From the NCBI RefSeq assembly GCF_002005445.1, contig NZ_CP014692.1, positions 2,418,001 to 2,482,000 of the forward strand: a DNA stretch of 64,000 nt. Direction: 5' to 3'. This DNA is from Acetobacter aceti (GTDB lineage: Bacteria > Pseudomonadota > Alphaproteobacteria > Acetobacterales > Acetobacteraceae). Both the position numbers and the translations under genes were made by a program. The first letter of the stretch is position 1. Every line of letters begins with the position of its first letter. Below the pieces are notes generated by a model that did no database searches, was not told where the DNA came from, and was given only the letters and a program-made list of their open reading frames with translations. Below are positions 54,463 to 64,000 of this stretch, piece after piece.

Positions 54463-56313
54463 TTATTGTGCACGACTGACGATGAAGGACCGCAGGGCTT
54501 CCGCTATTCTGGCGACCGGCTCCCGCCAGGCGATGTCCGGTCTGTCCGCCGTTTCCTGAGCAAACAGACGCACCTGTGGATACCAGAGATGGCGACCCGT
54601 CTGCTGGTCCCAGTTGCCCTCCGCCCAGCGCCAGTCACCACCAAACCGATTCAGGAGCCACAGCGGCGCTCCCATGGCGCCCGCAAGATGCGCCATGGCG
54701 GTATCGACAGAAATCACCAGATCAAGCGTGCTGATCATGGCGGCGGTCGCAGCCATATCGCCGTCTTCCGGAAGGAGTTGGAAGCCCGAAGGAGCCGGTC
54801 CTCTATTAAGAGAAATCCACTGTATACCATCGATTTCCAGAAGCGGATCAAGAAGCTTCAGCGCGATCGAGCGTCGCCGATCGAAGCGGTAGCCGGGATT
54901 GCCCGACCAGCACAGTCCGATGCGTGGCCGGTGCCCTTCCTGCCGGATATGAGAGTTCACAGAAGCGAGGTAAGGCGCAGTTTCCATTGGTCGCCCCACG
55001 CCCAGAAGATAAGGCAGGCTCAGAAGGGATGCTTTCGCCACAAAGGTCTTATCAGTGGTTGAGGTGATGAGACTCAACCTGCCACTCTCATAAACACGTC
55101 TCCAGACAGGCAGACTCAAAGACTGTTCGACAAGGTTGGCCAGACTGCCCGGCGCCAGCAGATGAACGGGCGCACGCTCCACCGCGATCGGCACAAAACG
55201 CAGGAACTGGATGAAATCGCCCAAACCCTGCTCGCCGCACAGCATGACGGGCTCTTCTGAGGGATCGCCATCCCAATCGGGGAGATCAGGTCGGGGCAGC
55301 GGATGGAGCAGAAGACGTCGCGCCTCGAAATCACTCCAGCCTTGCGAGAAACGACCTTCTGCGAGTTCCACTGTGGCAAGATTGAAATGCGCTCTTGCTG
55401 CATCCACCGTTCCCGTCGCGTCCTTCATGACCTGCTGGAACAGGTCCGCCGCCTCTTTCCGACGCCCCAGATCATTCAACAGCGTCGCCTGATTGAGCAT
55501 GATGCGGAGATCACCCGGCCGCAGCATAATCGCTTTGGAAAAATCCTTTTCTGCTTCGACAAGATGGCCGAGCGCCATATGCACAAGCCCAAGATTGGTC
55601 AGTGTCTCGGGTGTGGGCAGACCGAGGACTGTCGCCTCTTTCAGCGCGTCACAGGCTTCCTCCAGACGACCCAGTTCGAACAGCATGGCTCCATGATTGG
55701 CCCATACGGCCGGATCGGCAGGACGGAGGGCACATATTTCCGCAAACAGCATTTCGGCAGCCGCATGATCACCTGACGCGCTGAGTAGCGTCGCTTCATG
55801 CTGTCGGGATATGACATCATCGGTGGCCGCCAGACGTGTGGCGCGCCGCGCCATCGCAAGCGCCTCGACAGAATGGCCATGACGGGCAAGAAACTGCGAC
55901 AGAACGAGCGGGTAACCCGCCTCCAGAGGCCGCAGGTCCAGCGCCATGCGGAGTGCGGCCTCGGCGTCGACAAACTGCCCGGCAGCTTCACATGCTTCAG
56001 AAAGCGCCAGTTGCGCGGAAGGATTGCTCGGGTCCGTCAGCACAGCCACTCTGAGCGCGCCCAGCGCCGCCTCAGCATGGCCAAGCCTCAGGAGCGCCAG
56101 TCCGAGTGTGACATGAAATTCGGCGCGAGGGTCAACTCGGACGGCCAGTCCCGCATAGCCGACGGCCTGATCGAACCGTCCTTGTGTGAAAGCAGCTTTT
56201 GCAACTCCATGAAGCAGAAGCGGATCACCAGGTTTCTGAGCCAGCCGTGTTTTTAATTCATCGTAGGAAAGATCTTCGGCTGCATCGAAGGAAGTGGGGT
56301 CATGATCCTTCAA
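54463..56313 (-). CDS. TPR protein with a glycosyltransferase-like (GT9/GT41-type) domain
   Basis: 616 residues. About eight TPR units occupy residues 25-320 (for example A-L-L-R-L-G-H-A-E-A-A-L-G and N-L-G-L-V-H-M-A-L-G-H). The C-terminal domain has the heptosyltransferase-like start L-C-G-E-Q-G-L-G-D-F-I-Q-F-L-R and the later I-S-V-D-T-A-M-A-H-L-A-G-A-M-G-A-P-L-W-L-L. This TPR plus glycosyltransferase layout is widespread in alphaproteobacteria; acceptor and donor are unknown. There is no signal peptide, so it is cytoplasmic. Confidence 0.85.
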   Translation of the reverse strand: MKDHDPTSFDAAEDLSYDELKTRLAQKPGDPLLLHGVAKAAFTQGRFDQAVGYAGLAVRVDPRAEFHVTLGLALLRLGHAEAALGALRVAVLTDPSNPSAQLALSEACEAAGQFVDAEAALRMALDLRPLEAGYPLVLSQFLARHGHSVEALAMARRATRLAATDDVISRQHEATLLSASGDHAAAEMLFAEICALRPADPAVWANHGAMLFELGRLEEACDALKEATVLGLPTPETLTNLGLVHMALGHLVEAEKDFSKAIMLRPGDLRIMLNQATLLNDLGRRKEAADLFQQVMKDATGTVDAARAHFNLATVELAEGRFSQGWSDFEARRLLLHPLPRPDLPDWDGDPSEEPVMLCGEQGLGDFIQFLRFVPIAVERAPVHLLAPGSLANLVEQSLSLPVWRRVYESGRLSLITSTTDKTFVAKASLLSLPYLLGVGRPMETAPYLASVNSHIRQEGHRPRIGLCWSGNPGYRFDRRRSIALKLLDPLLEIDGIQWISLNRGPAPSGFQLLPEDGDMAATAAMISTLDLVISVDTAMAHLAGAMGAPLWLLNRFGGDWRWAEGNWDQQTGRHLWYPQVRLFAQETADRPDIAWREPVARIAEALRSFIVSRAQ

Positions 56314-56584
56314 GCGAGCCTCCTTGAAATCAGTAAGATCCTGTCTGTAACAGGTTTACGGTGGAGTTTCGAGTGACAAGCGATGCCGCGACATTGCGCT
56401 CAGGTTCACTCGCACAGGTAACGTCTCCACCAGACACGTCCTTCTTCATCGGTATTTTCAAAGAGAGCTTTTTGAAAGCTGAGACCATAACCGCTCGTTG
56501 ACTGTTCCAAACAGCAGCCTCGCTGAAAGGCTGCTCACGTTCCGGACCAGCCTGCGTCGCCTCATACCTTTTCCGAAGCAGAGC

Positions 56585-56899
56585 CCGCCCGCACAGGACA
56601 TCACGATAATGCCGCTCCAGAGGGTTATCCTGACTCAGGTCCGGATTGCCCGGCACCTCAATCGCACACGCCACCACCGCAATAGCGTTTTCCGTAACCA
56701 GCTTCCTGATCCGCCCTGCTTTCGCAAGCGTCATTTCCTGTGTGGCAGCCAGAGCAAGACCGAAATCAGGTAACGCCCGGTTCGTTAGCAGCAACCCATC
56801 AATTTCTCCAATCACAGCATGAAAACGCGGGAGCGTGGAAAGAAGGCGGCCCAGAGCAGCCAGCACGAGGGTCTGCAGAAACCTGATCAACTGGATCAC
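56585..56899 (-). pseudogene. SfnB-like acyl-CoA-dehydrogenase-fold flavoenzyme, C-terminal fragment
   Basis: About 85 codons of recognisable sequence: L-P-R-F-H-A-V-I-G-E-I-D-G-L-L, then K-L-V-T-E-N-A-I, then D-N-P-L-E-R-H-Y-R-D-V-L-C-G-R. This is the C-terminal helical domain of the SfnB/DszC-like branch of the acyl-CoA dehydrogenase superfamily, which is used in sulfur scavenging. The N-terminal 270 or so residues are missing, and the usual ending after C-G-R is replaced by unrelated sequence. It meets the ABC ATPase fragment head to head at about 56.89 kb. The DNA from 56330 to 56584 shows nothing else. Confidence 0.6.
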
Positions 56900-57170
56900 A
56901 ATATTGCTCCCGGCGAACTTGTCGTTCTTCTTGACCGTAGTGGTTCGGGGAAATCGACGCTTCTCCGTACATTGGTCGGCCTGTATCCGGTTACCGAAGG
57001 CGAGGTCTCACGCCCTGAGGAAATTTCGGTGGTCTTTCAGGAAAGCCGCCTTCTGCCCTGGAAAAGAGTATGGCAGAATATGACGCTGGGACAGCAACAG
57101 GCATCACGAGAGAAAGCTGTTCCTGTGCTGGAAGAAATCGGTCTGGGTCATCGCATCGGTGCGTGGCCGC
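56885..57170 (+). pseudogene. SsuB-like sulfonate ABC ATPase, N-terminal fragment
   Basis: About 95 codons survive: N-I-A-P-G-E-L-V-V-L-L, then R-S-G-S-G-K-S-T-L-L-R (Walker A, preceded by Asp where Gly is normal), then V-V-F-Q-E-S-R-L-L-P-W-K-R-V-W-Q-N. The last motif is characteristic of SsuB/TauB/NrtD-type ATPases. The sequence breaks off before the L-S-G-G signature, exactly where the convergent lolD gene ends, so signature, Walker B and the H-loop are lost. It cannot be functional. Confidence 0.7.
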
Positions 57171-57851
57171 TTACCCTTCCACCAGCACGCCATCACGCAA
57201 CGTCACGACCCGGTCCATACGTGCAGCAAGCTCTCCGTTATGAGTCGCTATCAGCGCGCCTACGCCTGAACCACGCACCACACGCAGCAGTTCCTCGAAC
57301 ACGTTATCCGCTGTCGAGACATCAAGATTTCCGGTCGGCTCATCCGCCAGAAGGACAGAGGGCGCGTTAGCCAGCGCACGGGCGATAGCCACGCGCTGCT
57401 GCTCACCCCCAGACAGCTTGCCGGGCAGATGGTTCAGACGGTGGCCCAGTCCGAACAGACCCAGCAACTCCTCCGCGCGACGACGGGAAGCTGCTGGTGA
57501 CGTCCCGGCAATCATCTGTGGGAGAGCCACATTTTCACGCGCCGTAAATTCTGCCAGCAGGTGGTGGAACTGATAGACAAAACCGACTTCCGAGCAGCGG
57601 ATGGCAGTGCATTCCCTGTCCGACAAGCGTCCCGCATCACGTCCTGCGATCTCGATCACGCCACCATCCGGGTGATCGAGCAATCCTGCGATATGCAGCA
57701 GCGTGGACTTGCCGGTGCCGGATGGCGCAACGAGCGCCACAGTCTCCCCAGCCCGGAGTTCAAAATTCACGCCGCGCAGGACATGCAGTGTCTCGTCGCC
57801 GCTCACATAGGAACGCGTGATGTCGCGTAGCGCCAGAACGGTCTCACCCAT
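57171..57851 (-). CDS. lolD: Lipoprotein-releasing system ATPase
   Basis: 226 residues, a single ABC domain with Walker [10 protein letters not shown], signature L-S-G-G-E-Q-Q-R and Walker [13 protein letters not shown]. It powers extraction of lipoproteins from the inner membrane for delivery to LolA. The start overlaps the lolC stop by 8 bp, so the two are coupled. Its 3' end abuts the ABC ATPase relic. Confidence 0.93.
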   Translation of the reverse strand: MGETVLALRDITRSYVSGDETLHVLRGVNFELRAGETVALVAPSGTGKSTLLHIAGLLDHPDGGVIEIAGRDAGRLSDRECTAIRCSEVGFVYQFHHLLAEFTARENVALPQMIAGTSPAASRRRAEELLGLFGLGHRLNHLPGKLSGGEQQRVAIARALANAPSVLLADEPTGNLDVSTADNVFEELLRVVRGSGVGALIATHNGELAARMDRVVTLRDGVLVEG

Positions 57852-59097
57852 GACGCAGCGCCTCCACCGGATCGGTCTTCGCCGCCCGCCATGACGGATA
57901 GAGCGTCGCCAGAAGGGAGAGGCCCAGCGCCATGACGATGATCTCCACCACCTGCCCCCATACCAGCTTCGCCGGAAGATGTTCGAGGTAATAGACTTCC
58001 GGATTGAACAGGTTCGTGCCCGTTATCTTCTGCAACAACTGGCGGATACGCTCGATGTTCTCGCAGAACACCACGCCGAGAACCGTGCCGAGAACCGTGC
58101 CGGTGACACCCACGGAGGCACCGCACATCAGGAAGATCCGCATGATAGCTCCGCGTGTCGCACCAAGCGTCCGTAGCACAGCAATGTCCGCCGTTTTGTC
58201 CTTCACCATCATGATAAGGGACGAAATCACGTTGAACGCCGCCACCAGAATAATCAGTGTCAGGATCAGGAACATGACGTTCTGCTCGACCTGTACCGCA
58301 CCAAAGAAAGCGTTGTTGCTCTTCGTCCAGTCGATGACGCGGATACGGGGATCATCCAAAGTCTGCGTGATGGCCTTTGTGACCGGCTGCACGTTTTCAG
58401 CATCCGTCGTCATGACCTGAATCTGGGTTACGGCATGAGGCTGCTGGAAATAGACCTGCGCCGCTTCAAGCGGGAGGAAAACATAACCCGCATTGTAATC
58501 GTTCACGCCCGCATCGAAGATCGCCACAACCTTGTAAGCCCGCACGCGCGGCACCGTACCGAACGCGGTCGCGGCGCCGTTCGGTGAGACCAGCGTGATC
58601 TTCGAGCCGATCATCAGGCCCGCTCGATCCGCCAGCGTGACGCCAACAGCAATCGCATCATCACCCTGAAAGTCATCAAGAGAGCCAGCAATAATGGAAG
58701 AACTGATTTCTTTCAGGTCCATCAGTCCCTGCTTCGTCATGCCATGCACAACACCACCGGAACTGAAGTTGCCGACACTGAGAAGCACCTGCCCCTCCAG
58801 CAGCGGCGTGGCGCTGACGACGCCGGGAACCTTTCGGACCTCGCCTGCGATGGAATCATAATCCGTAATCGAGCGCGTGACGCTGGCGCTGTAGAGCGAG
58901 AGATCGCCATTCAGGCCGAGAATCCGTCCCATCAGGTCGGAGCGAAACCCGTTCATCACCGCCATGACGATGATGAGGGTCGCAACGCCGAGCGAGATGC
59001 CCACCAGCGAGAAGATGGCGATGACCGAGACGAAGCGTTCGCCTTTTCTCGCCCTCAGATACCGCCCGGCGACGGCGCGCTCGAAGGAGCCGAACAT
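57844..59097 (-). CDS. lolC: Lipoprotein-releasing system permease
   Basis: 417 residues with four membrane helices (one N-terminal, three C-terminal after about residue 265) around a large periplasmic domain, the LolC/LolE layout. The start [14 protein letters not shown] is typical. Only one permease gene is present, as in alphaproteobacteria where a single LolC/E-type protein serves as homodimer. ATG overlaps the proS stop by one base (TGATG). Confidence 0.92.
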   Translation of the reverse strand: MFGSFERAVAGRYLRARKGERFVSVIAIFSLVGISLGVATLIIVMAVMNGFRSDLMGRILGLNGDLSLYSASVTRSITDYDSIAGEVRKVPGVVSATPLLEGQVLLSVGNFSSGGVVHGMTKQGLMDLKEISSSIIAGSLDDFQGDDAIAVGVTLADRAGLMIGSKITLVSPNGAATAFGTVPRVRAYKVVAIFDAGVNDYNAGYVFLPLEAAQVYFQQPHAVTQIQVMTTDAENVQPVTKAITQTLDDPRIRVIDWTKSNNAFFGAVQVEQNVMFLILTLIILVAAFNVISSLIMMVKDKTADIAVLRTLGATRGAIMRIFLMCGASVGVTGTVLGTVLGVVFCENIERIRQLLQKITGTNLFNPEVYYLEHLPAKLVWGQVVEIIVMALGLSLLATLYPSWRAAKTDPVEALRHG

Positions 59098-60413
59098 CAG
59101 GCGCTCAGGACTTTCGTCAGTGCTTCATTGACGGTCAACTCGAAACGCTCACCTGTAGCACGACGTTTCAGTTCGACCTTGCCTTCCTTCGCCCCACGCG
59201 GTCCAACGATGATCTGCCAAGGGTGGCCCATCAGGTCGGCATCGGCGAACTTGGCGCCAGCGCGGTCGGAACGGTCATCGTAAAGGAACCGCTCCGGAGC
59301 CTTGGCGTAAAGCGCCTCGCACAGCGTATCGCAGGTCTCGTCACCGACCTTCAGGTTCAGGATCACAGCCTTGAACGGTGCGACATTGTCCGGCCAGATG
59401 ATGCCGGCCTCGTCATGGCTGGCCTCAATGATCGCGCCGACCAGACGCGACACGCCTATGCCATAGGACCCCATCTCCGGATGGACGGGAGCGCCATCCG
59501 GACCGGCGACGGTGATGTCCATCGATTTGGTATATTTCGTGCCGAAATAGAAGATGTGCGCGACCTCGATGCCGCGGCCTTCACGACGACGTTCGACAGG
59601 CACGGACTCCCACGCCTTGTCGTCATGCTTCTCGTCCGTGGCGGCGTAGTAGGACGACACGTTGTTAAAGAATTTCTCAAGGTCTTCCGACTTGTCCACG
59701 TCCACCGGATCGGCCAGCCAGTCGAGCGTGTCGAGCGCACCGTCATAGAACACGCCACTCTCGCCTGTCGGCGCGAGGATCAGGAACTCGTGGCTCAGGT
59801 CGCCGCCGATCGGGCCGGTGTCAGCCACCATCGGCACGGCGCGGACGCCAAGACGCTGGAAGGTGCGAAGGTAGGACAGCATCATCTTGCGGTAGGTATC
59901 GACCGCGCCCTTGTAGTCGATATCAAAACCGTAGCCGTCCTTCATGTAGAACTCACGACCACGCATCACGCCGAAACGCGGCCGGATCTCGTCACGGAAT
60001 TTCCACTGGATCTGATAGAGAACCTGCGGCAGTTCCTTGTAGGATTTCAGTTCCTGCCCAACGACATCGGTGATGACTTCCTCGTTGGTCGGACCAAACA
60101 GCAGTTCGCGCTCATGGCGGTCCTTGATACGCAGCATCTCGGGGCCGTAGGCGTCATAACGCCCGGAACGCTTCCACAGATCGGCGGACTGGATGGTCGC
60201 CATCAGCACTTCCTGCGCACCGACCCGGTCCTGCTCCTCACGCACGATGTTCGCGATATTGCGCAGAACCTTCAGGCCCGCCGGGAGCCAGGTGTAAATG
60301 CCCGAAGCTGTCTGCCGGACGAGGCCAGCGCGGAGCATGAGCCTGTGCGACACGATCTGGGCGTCGGACGGGGTTTCCTTGAGGGTAGGCAGAAAACTGC
60401 GTGACAGGCGCAT
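59097..60413 (-). CDS. proS: Prolyl-tRNA synthetase, short form
   Basis: 438 residues. Class II synthetase motifs are present: motif 2 ([17 protein letters not shown]) and motif 3 (G-I-G-V-S-R-L). The anticodon-binding domain forms the C-terminus. The large editing insertion (INS) of E. coli ProS between motifs 2 and 3 is absent, as usual for alphaproteobacteria; proofreading of Ala-tRNA-Pro must be done elsewhere. ATG 60413 (M-R-L-S-R-S-F) is chosen over the open frame to 60461. Confidence 0.95.
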   Translation of the reverse strand: MRLSRSFLPTLKETPSDAQIVSHRLMLRAGLVRQTASGIYTWLPAGLKVLRNIANIVREEQDRVGAQEVLMATIQSADLWKRSGRYDAYGPEMLRIKDRHERELLFGPTNEEVITDVVGQELKSYKELPQVLYQIQWKFRDEIRPRFGVMRGREFYMKDGYGFDIDYKGAVDTYRKMMLSYLRTFQRLGVRAVPMVADTGPIGGDLSHEFLILAPTGESGVFYDGALDTLDWLADPVDVDKSEDLEKFFNNVSSYYAATDEKHDDKAWESVPVERRREGRGIEVAHIFYFGTKYTKSMDITVAGPDGAPVHPEMGSYGIGVSRLVGAIIEASHDEAGIIWPDNVAPFKAVILNLKVGDETCDTLCEALYAKAPERFLYDDRSDRAGAKFADADLMGHPWQIIVGPRGAKEGKVELKRRATGERFELTVNEALTKVLSA

Positions 60414-60539
60414 GGCGGGCTTTCGTTCCTGCAGGACAGACTGTTGACCGGAAGCGGTCATTCCCTTGCGTGATCCCTCACACCGGCGCTGGATGCAAGC
60501 CCCTCCCCTGTCAAAACGTCGGTTTCATGGGCTTTGCAA

Positions 60540-60583
60540 ACAGAAAAGGCCGAACGGGTGAGGTTTCCCTACCCAGCCGGCCT
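60540..60583 (-). terminator. Rho-independent terminator of the pyrimidine operon
   Basis: On the minus strand AGGCCGG...CGGCCT forms a stem with an inner GGGT/ACCC pairing, followed by TTTTCTGTTT. It lies about 24 bases after the amidohydrolase stop. Confidence 0.75.
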
Positions 60584-60606
60584 CCCACAGAACCTGACTT
60601 TATACT

Positions 60607-61872
60607 TTACTGATTGAATGTTTGATCCGCCTTGAGCACGGCTGCCAGCAGCACGTTTGCTCCCATCTCCGCATCATTTTGCAGAATGCTCTCCTCCTCA
60701 TTGTGGCTGAGACCATCCTTGCAGGGCACAAAAATCATCGCAGTGGGTGCGACTTTCGCCACATAACCGGCATCATGACCGGGGCCGGAGACAATGCGGC
60801 GTGCGCTATAACCATGTTCTGTGGCAGCGTCCTCCACCATACCGACACACGCCTGATCAAAGTGGACCGCCGGCGCATCCCAGATCTGCACGATCTCGAG
60901 TTCGACGCTGTTATCCTGTGCAATTTTTTCCAGCCTGCCACGAAGTTCCTGTTCCATCTGCAACACGACAGCGTCGTCCGGATCACGGATGTCGATGGTG
61001 AAAAACACCTCACCTGGCACGACATTGCTGCTGTTGGGACGGTTTTCGAGCAGCCCTACCGTTCCAACCGCGCTGGGACCGTGCGCCTTCGCCACGTCAT
61101 TGACCGCCATGATCATCCCCGCGGACGCAACCAGCGCGTCATGCCGCAGCGGCATCGGCGTCGAGCCCGCATGTGCGTCCCTGCCCCGCACCGTGACTTC
61201 ATACCAGCGCGCGCCCTGAATGCCGGTAACGATGCCGATCGTCCTGTCCTCGGCCTCCAGAATCGGACCCTGTTCGATATGCAGTTCAAAATACGCCGAG
61301 ATCGGGTGCTGACCGCAGGGTTCCTGTCCCCGATAACCGATCGTATCCAGTTCATCGCCAAAGCGGATGCCCGCACGATCCCGCTTGTCGAGCACTTCCG
61401 CTTCCGTGAATACGCCTGCGAACACCCCCGAACACATCATCGGCGGCGAAAAACGTGAACCTTCCTCGTTGGTCCAGTTGATCACCTCGATGGGATGGCG
61501 CGTCGTGTAACCGGAGTCATGCAAGGCACGAAGCACGGACAGACCGCCGAGCACGCCCAGAATCCCGTCAAACTTGCCACCTGTCGGCTGCGTATCCAGA
61601 TGACTGCCCATGGTGATGGGGGGGAGCGCATTATCCAGCCCGGGACGACGGGCGAAGAGATTCCCCATGGAGTCAAAGGACACTTCACAACCCAGATCGG
61701 TGCAGGTGCGCACGAACCAGTCACGCACCTGACGATCCTCATCCGTGAGCGTCAGACGACGGACACCCCCCTTCGGCGTACCGCCATAGCGGGCGGTTTC
61801 CATCAGGTCCACCCAGAGGGCGTTACCATCGACCCTGAGATTGCTGCCTTTGACCGACTGGGACACGCTCAC
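60607..61872 (-). CDS. M20-family Zn-dependent amidohydrolase, probable N-carbamoyl-beta-alanine amidohydrolase
   Basis: 421 residues. The metal and catalytic motifs of the M20/AmaB group are present: G-S-H-L-D-T-Q-P-T-G-G-K-F-D-G, T-N-E-E-G-S-R-F, E-L-H-I-E-Q-G-P and S-G-P-G-H-D-A. The family includes allantoate, N-carbamoyl-L-amino-acid and beta-ureidopropionate hydrolases. Because the two genes upstream are preT and preA, the last step of reductive pyrimidine breakdown (N-carbamoyl-beta-alanine to beta-alanine, CO2 and ammonia) is the best guess. No dihydropyrimidinase gene lies in between. It is followed by the terminator. Confidence 0.85.
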   Translation of the reverse strand: MSVSQSVKGSNLRVDGNALWVDLMETARYGGTPKGGVRRLTLTDEDRQVRDWFVRTCTDLGCEVSFDSMGNLFARRPGLDNALPPITMGSHLDTQPTGGKFDGILGVLGGLSVLRALHDSGYTTRHPIEVINWTNEEGSRFSPPMMCSGVFAGVFTEAEVLDKRDRAGIRFGDELDTIGYRGQEPCGQHPISAYFELHIEQGPILEAEDRTIGIVTGIQGARWYEVTVRGRDAHAGSTPMPLRHDALVASAGMIMAVNDVAKAHGPSAVGTVGLLENRPNSSNVVPGEVFFTIDIRDPDDAVVLQMEQELRGRLEKIAQDNSVELEIVQIWDAPAVHFDQACVGMVEDAATEHGYSARRIVSGPGHDAGYVAKVAPTAMIFVPCKDGLSHNEEESILQNDAEMGANVLLAAVLKADQTFNQ

Positions 61873-61907
61873 TCTCCTCGTTCAGACTAAAATTAGGAAA
61901 CAGACAG

Positions 61908-63176
61908 TTATGCCATAATACGATGCGGATTGTTGGGATGCTCTGGCCACGTCAGATGCCCCTCAACCGGCTGCGGCTCCATCGTAATGCAGCCGTCGAT
62001 CGGGCAGACATGGGCACACAGATTGCACCCCACACATTCCTCGTCGATCACTTCGTAATGCCGCTCATCACCCACACGCGTTTTGGCAATCGCCTGATGC
62101 GACGTGTCCTCGCAGGCGATGTGACACAGGCCACAACTGACGCAGGCATCCTGATCGATACGTGCGATGGTCCTGAACTTCATGTTCAGTTGATTCCATG
62201 GCACGAACTGCTGGAGTGCGCGACCCGAAACATCGTCGATCGAACTGTAGCCCTTCTGGTCCATCCATGCGGAAAGCCCGTCCACCATGTCCTCGACAAT
62301 GCGGAAACCATAATGCATCGCCGCCGTGCAGACCTGAAGCGTGGTCGATCCCATCGCCAGAAATTCGGCCGCATCACGCCATGAACCAATCCCGCCAATT
62401 CCAGAAATCGGGATGCCAGCCATTTCCGGATCACGCGCGATCTCACCGATCATGCGCAGCGCAATCGGCTTCACCGCTGGTCCGCAATACCCGCCATGCG
62501 TACCTTTACCACCCACCACCGGTATGGGCGCCATCTGGTCAAGATCCACGCCGATCACAGACTGGATGGTATTGATGAGCGACACGGCATCCGCGCCACC
62601 ACGTTTGGCCGCACGCGCAGGCATGAGAATATTGGTGATGTTCGGGGTCAGTTTCACAATCACCGGCATGCGGGTGTTCTGCTTGCACCAGCGCGTGACC
62701 ATTTCCACATATTCAGGCACCTGCCCGACGGCAGCACCCATATTGCGTTCGGACATACCGTGCGGGCAGCCAAAATTCAGCTCGATACCATCAGCACCCG
62801 TTTCTTCAACGATGGGCAGGATGGCTTTCCATTTATCCTCCTCGCACGGCACCATCAGACTGACGATGACAGCGCGATCCGGATAGTCTCTTTTAACGGC
62901 CTTTATTTCCGCAATGTTGGTCGCAAGCGGACGGTCGGAAATCAGCTCGATATTGCTCAGCCCGATCATGCGCGCACCGTTGTAATCCAGCGAGCCATAG
63001 CGTGAACTGACATTTACCACCGGCGGATCTTCACCGAGCGTCTTCCACACCACGCCGCCCCAGCCTGCCTCAAAGGCGCGACGGACATTGTATTCCTTGT
63101 CCGTCGGCGGCGCGGAGGCGAGCCAGAAGGGATTGGGAGAGCGAATACCCGCGAAAACTGTTGTCAGGTCAGCCAT
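61908..63176 (-). CDS. preA: NAD-dependent dihydropyrimidine dehydrogenase, subunit PreA
   Basis: 422 residues. A dihydroorotate-dehydrogenase-like FMN barrel (about 1-330; N-F-G-C-P-H-G, I-V-K-L-T-P-N) precedes two 4Fe-4S motifs near the C-terminus: C-V-S-C-G-L-C-H-I-A-C and C-V-G-C-N-L-C-A-H-V-C-P. PreA reduces uracil and thymine with electrons from PreT. The gene sits 35 bases upstream of the amidohydrolase gene and 17 downstream of preT. Confidence 0.95.
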   Translation of the reverse strand: MADLTTVFAGIRSPNPFWLASAPPTDKEYNVRRAFEAGWGGVVWKTLGEDPPVVNVSSRYGSLDYNGARMIGLSNIELISDRPLATNIAEIKAVKRDYPDRAVIVSLMVPCEEDKWKAILPIVEETGADGIELNFGCPHGMSERNMGAAVGQVPEYVEMVTRWCKQNTRMPVIVKLTPNITNILMPARAAKRGGADAVSLINTIQSVIGVDLDQMAPIPVVGGKGTHGGYCGPAVKPIALRMIGEIARDPEMAGIPISGIGGIGSWRDAAEFLAMGSTTLQVCTAAMHYGFRIVEDMVDGLSAWMDQKGYSSIDDVSGRALQQFVPWNQLNMKFRTIARIDQDACVSCGLCHIACEDTSHQAIAKTRVGDERHYEVIDEECVGCNLCAHVCPIDGCITMEPQPVEGHLTWPEHPNNPHRIMA

Positions 63177-63193
63177 ATTTCCGTTCCCCTTCC

Positions 63194-64000
63194 TTATGCC
63201 GCGTTCGAAAGAGCAGCATTGATGGCTTCCGCCGCGTCCCGTCCGTCCCGCACCGCCGCGACCGTCAGGTCTTCGCCCGGCGTGCAGTCGCCGCCCGCGT
63301 AAACACCCGTCATGCTGGTGCGATGTTCTGCATCCACCATGATACGACCGTTCTCGATCGCAATATCTTCTTTACTGATCGGGTCATGACAGAAGGTCTG
63401 CCCTACCGCTTTCAAAACCATATCAGCCGGCACGAACAGCCGATCTTCTGTATCATAAACAGGTTTTCCTGATGCATTCAGGGAACCGCGAGCGAAGTCC
63501 ATCCCCACAAGCACACCATCCTGCTGCACGATCGCCACTGGTGATGCCCACAGCTTTACCGTAACGCCATTGGTCTGCGCCCATTCCCGCTCGACGGTTG
63601 TCGCCGACATATTCTCCGCACCACGGCGATAAACCAGCGTCACCTCGTCAGCGCCCAGTCGACGCGCCTGCACGGCGGCATCAACGGCGGTATTGCCTCC
63701 ACCGATCACAACAACACGTCGACCAACGGGGACATCAGTTTTCGGCGTTGACCTTAGCGTTTCGATGAAAGCGACAGCATCCTGAACACCTGCGAGTTCT
63801 TCGCCTGCCAGTTCAAGCTGCCTTACGCCAGTCAGACCAATGGAGAGAAAGACAGCATCGTATTCGCTCTTGAGTTCGCCAACAGTGAAATCGACACCCA
63901 ATGTCTTGCCGCCAACAACCGAAATACCACCGATTGCCAGAAGAAAATCAATCTCTTTCTGTGCGAAATCATCAGAAAGCTTGTAGGCCGCAACGCCATA
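63194..64000 (-). CDS. preT: NAD-dependent dihydropyrimidine dehydrogenase, subunit PreT, C-terminal part
   Basis: The frame is open through the right edge, so the N-terminus lies outside the window; about 268 residues are visible. The second dinucleotide-binding motif is clear (V-V-V-I-G-G-G-N-T-A-V-D-A), as are the Y-R-R-G segment and the final G-V-Y-A-G-G-D-C flavin motif of GltD/PreT-type oxidoreductases. PreT passes electrons from NADH to PreA. With preA and the amidohydrolase it forms the pyrimidine degradation operon. Confidence 0.92.
   Translation of the reverse strand, partial: YGVAAYKLSDDFAQKEIDFLLAIGGISVVGGKTLGVDFTVGELKSEYDAVFLSIGLTGVRQLELAGEELAGVQDAVAFIETLRSTPKTDVPVGRRVVVIGGGNTAVDAAVQARRLGADEVTLVYRRGAENMSATTVEREWAQTNGVTVKLWASPVAIVQQDGVLVGMDFARGSLNASGKPVYDTEDRLFVPADMVLKAVGQTFCHDPISKEDIAIENGRIMVDAEHRTSMTGVYAGGDCTPGEDLTVAAVRDGRDAAEAINAALSNAA

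Noticed and set aside
59223..60404. 393-codon plus-strand open frame
   Set aside because: Antisense to proS; no recognisable domain.
1..64000. CRISPR arrays, prophage or plasmid origin
   Set aside because: No regularly spaced repeats, phage structural genes, integrases or replication initiators were seen.

Overview
The window reads as chromosomal DNA of an acetic acid bacterium (Alphaproteobacteria, Acetobacteraceae). The reasons are an HpnR hopanoid C-3 methylase and an HpnN hopanoid transporter, an acetan/xanthan-type exopolysaccharide cluster (GumD-M-C-H-B like), a ProS of the short alphaproteobacterial form, and moderately high GC with housekeeping genes typical of the group. The genus cannot be fixed from the sequence alone.

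Layout. 1-7.1 kb: end of a thymidylate-kinase-like gene, an oligosaccharide flippase, then class Ia ribonucleotide reductase (nrdB and nrdA, minus strand) with two NrdR-type boxes upstream, and a Gfo/Idh/MocA oxidoreductase. 7.3-12 kb: a four-gene BMP-type (nucleoside-like) ABC importer with overlapping reading frames. 12.1-16 kb: nicotinamidase, a YdcF/DUF2075 pair and an orphan substrate-binding protein. 16-19.5 kb: tRNA-Asn(GUU) with its promoter, an orphan HicB antitoxin beside a broken hicA, and hpnN. 19.8-28 kb: a large DUF4132 protein, a small secreted protein, a Tat-type phosphoesterase, an MFS exporter, an Amt-family protein lacking both pore histidines, and a Sel1-repeat protein. 28.3-28.7 kb: a dead IS66 remnant. 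29.2-37.2 kb: exopolysaccharide operon. 37.5-42.4 kb: hpnR, then a run of small housekeeping genes (lipoprotein, Trm112-like, LON substrate-binding domain, YbbN-like thioredoxin) and an SDR/AraC divergent pair. 43.8-49.6 kb: a CzcA/CusA-type tripartite efflux operon. 49.9-54.4 kb: nth and mazG, with a foreign-looking AAA_13 ATPase inserted between them. 54.4-60.4 kb: a TPR-glycosyltransferase, two head-to-head gene relics of a sulfonate/sulfur-scavenging locus, lolD-lolC and proS. 60.5-64 kb: reductive pyrimidine catabolism (preT-preA-amidohydrolase) with a good terminator.

The best candidate for an undescribed or poorly described system is the 765-residue AAA_13 ATPase at 50.9-53.2 kb. It has a complete ABC/SMC-type ATPase core, a Cys-x-x-Cys in the insert between the Walker motifs, and a C-terminal Arg-x3-Asp...His arrangement that recalls the PrrC/RloC anticodon nucleases. 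It stands alone between two core genome-maintenance genes, has AT-rich 3' flanking DNA, and appears to be expressed from a near-leaderless promoter. Other items worth attention are the Amt-like protein without the twin-His pore, a Wzc/GumC-like protein with a damaged kinase site, a three-stem palindromic repeat present in two copies, and the gene relics (hicA, ssuB-like, sfnB-like, IS66). All functional calls are from reading the sequence; no database search was run.
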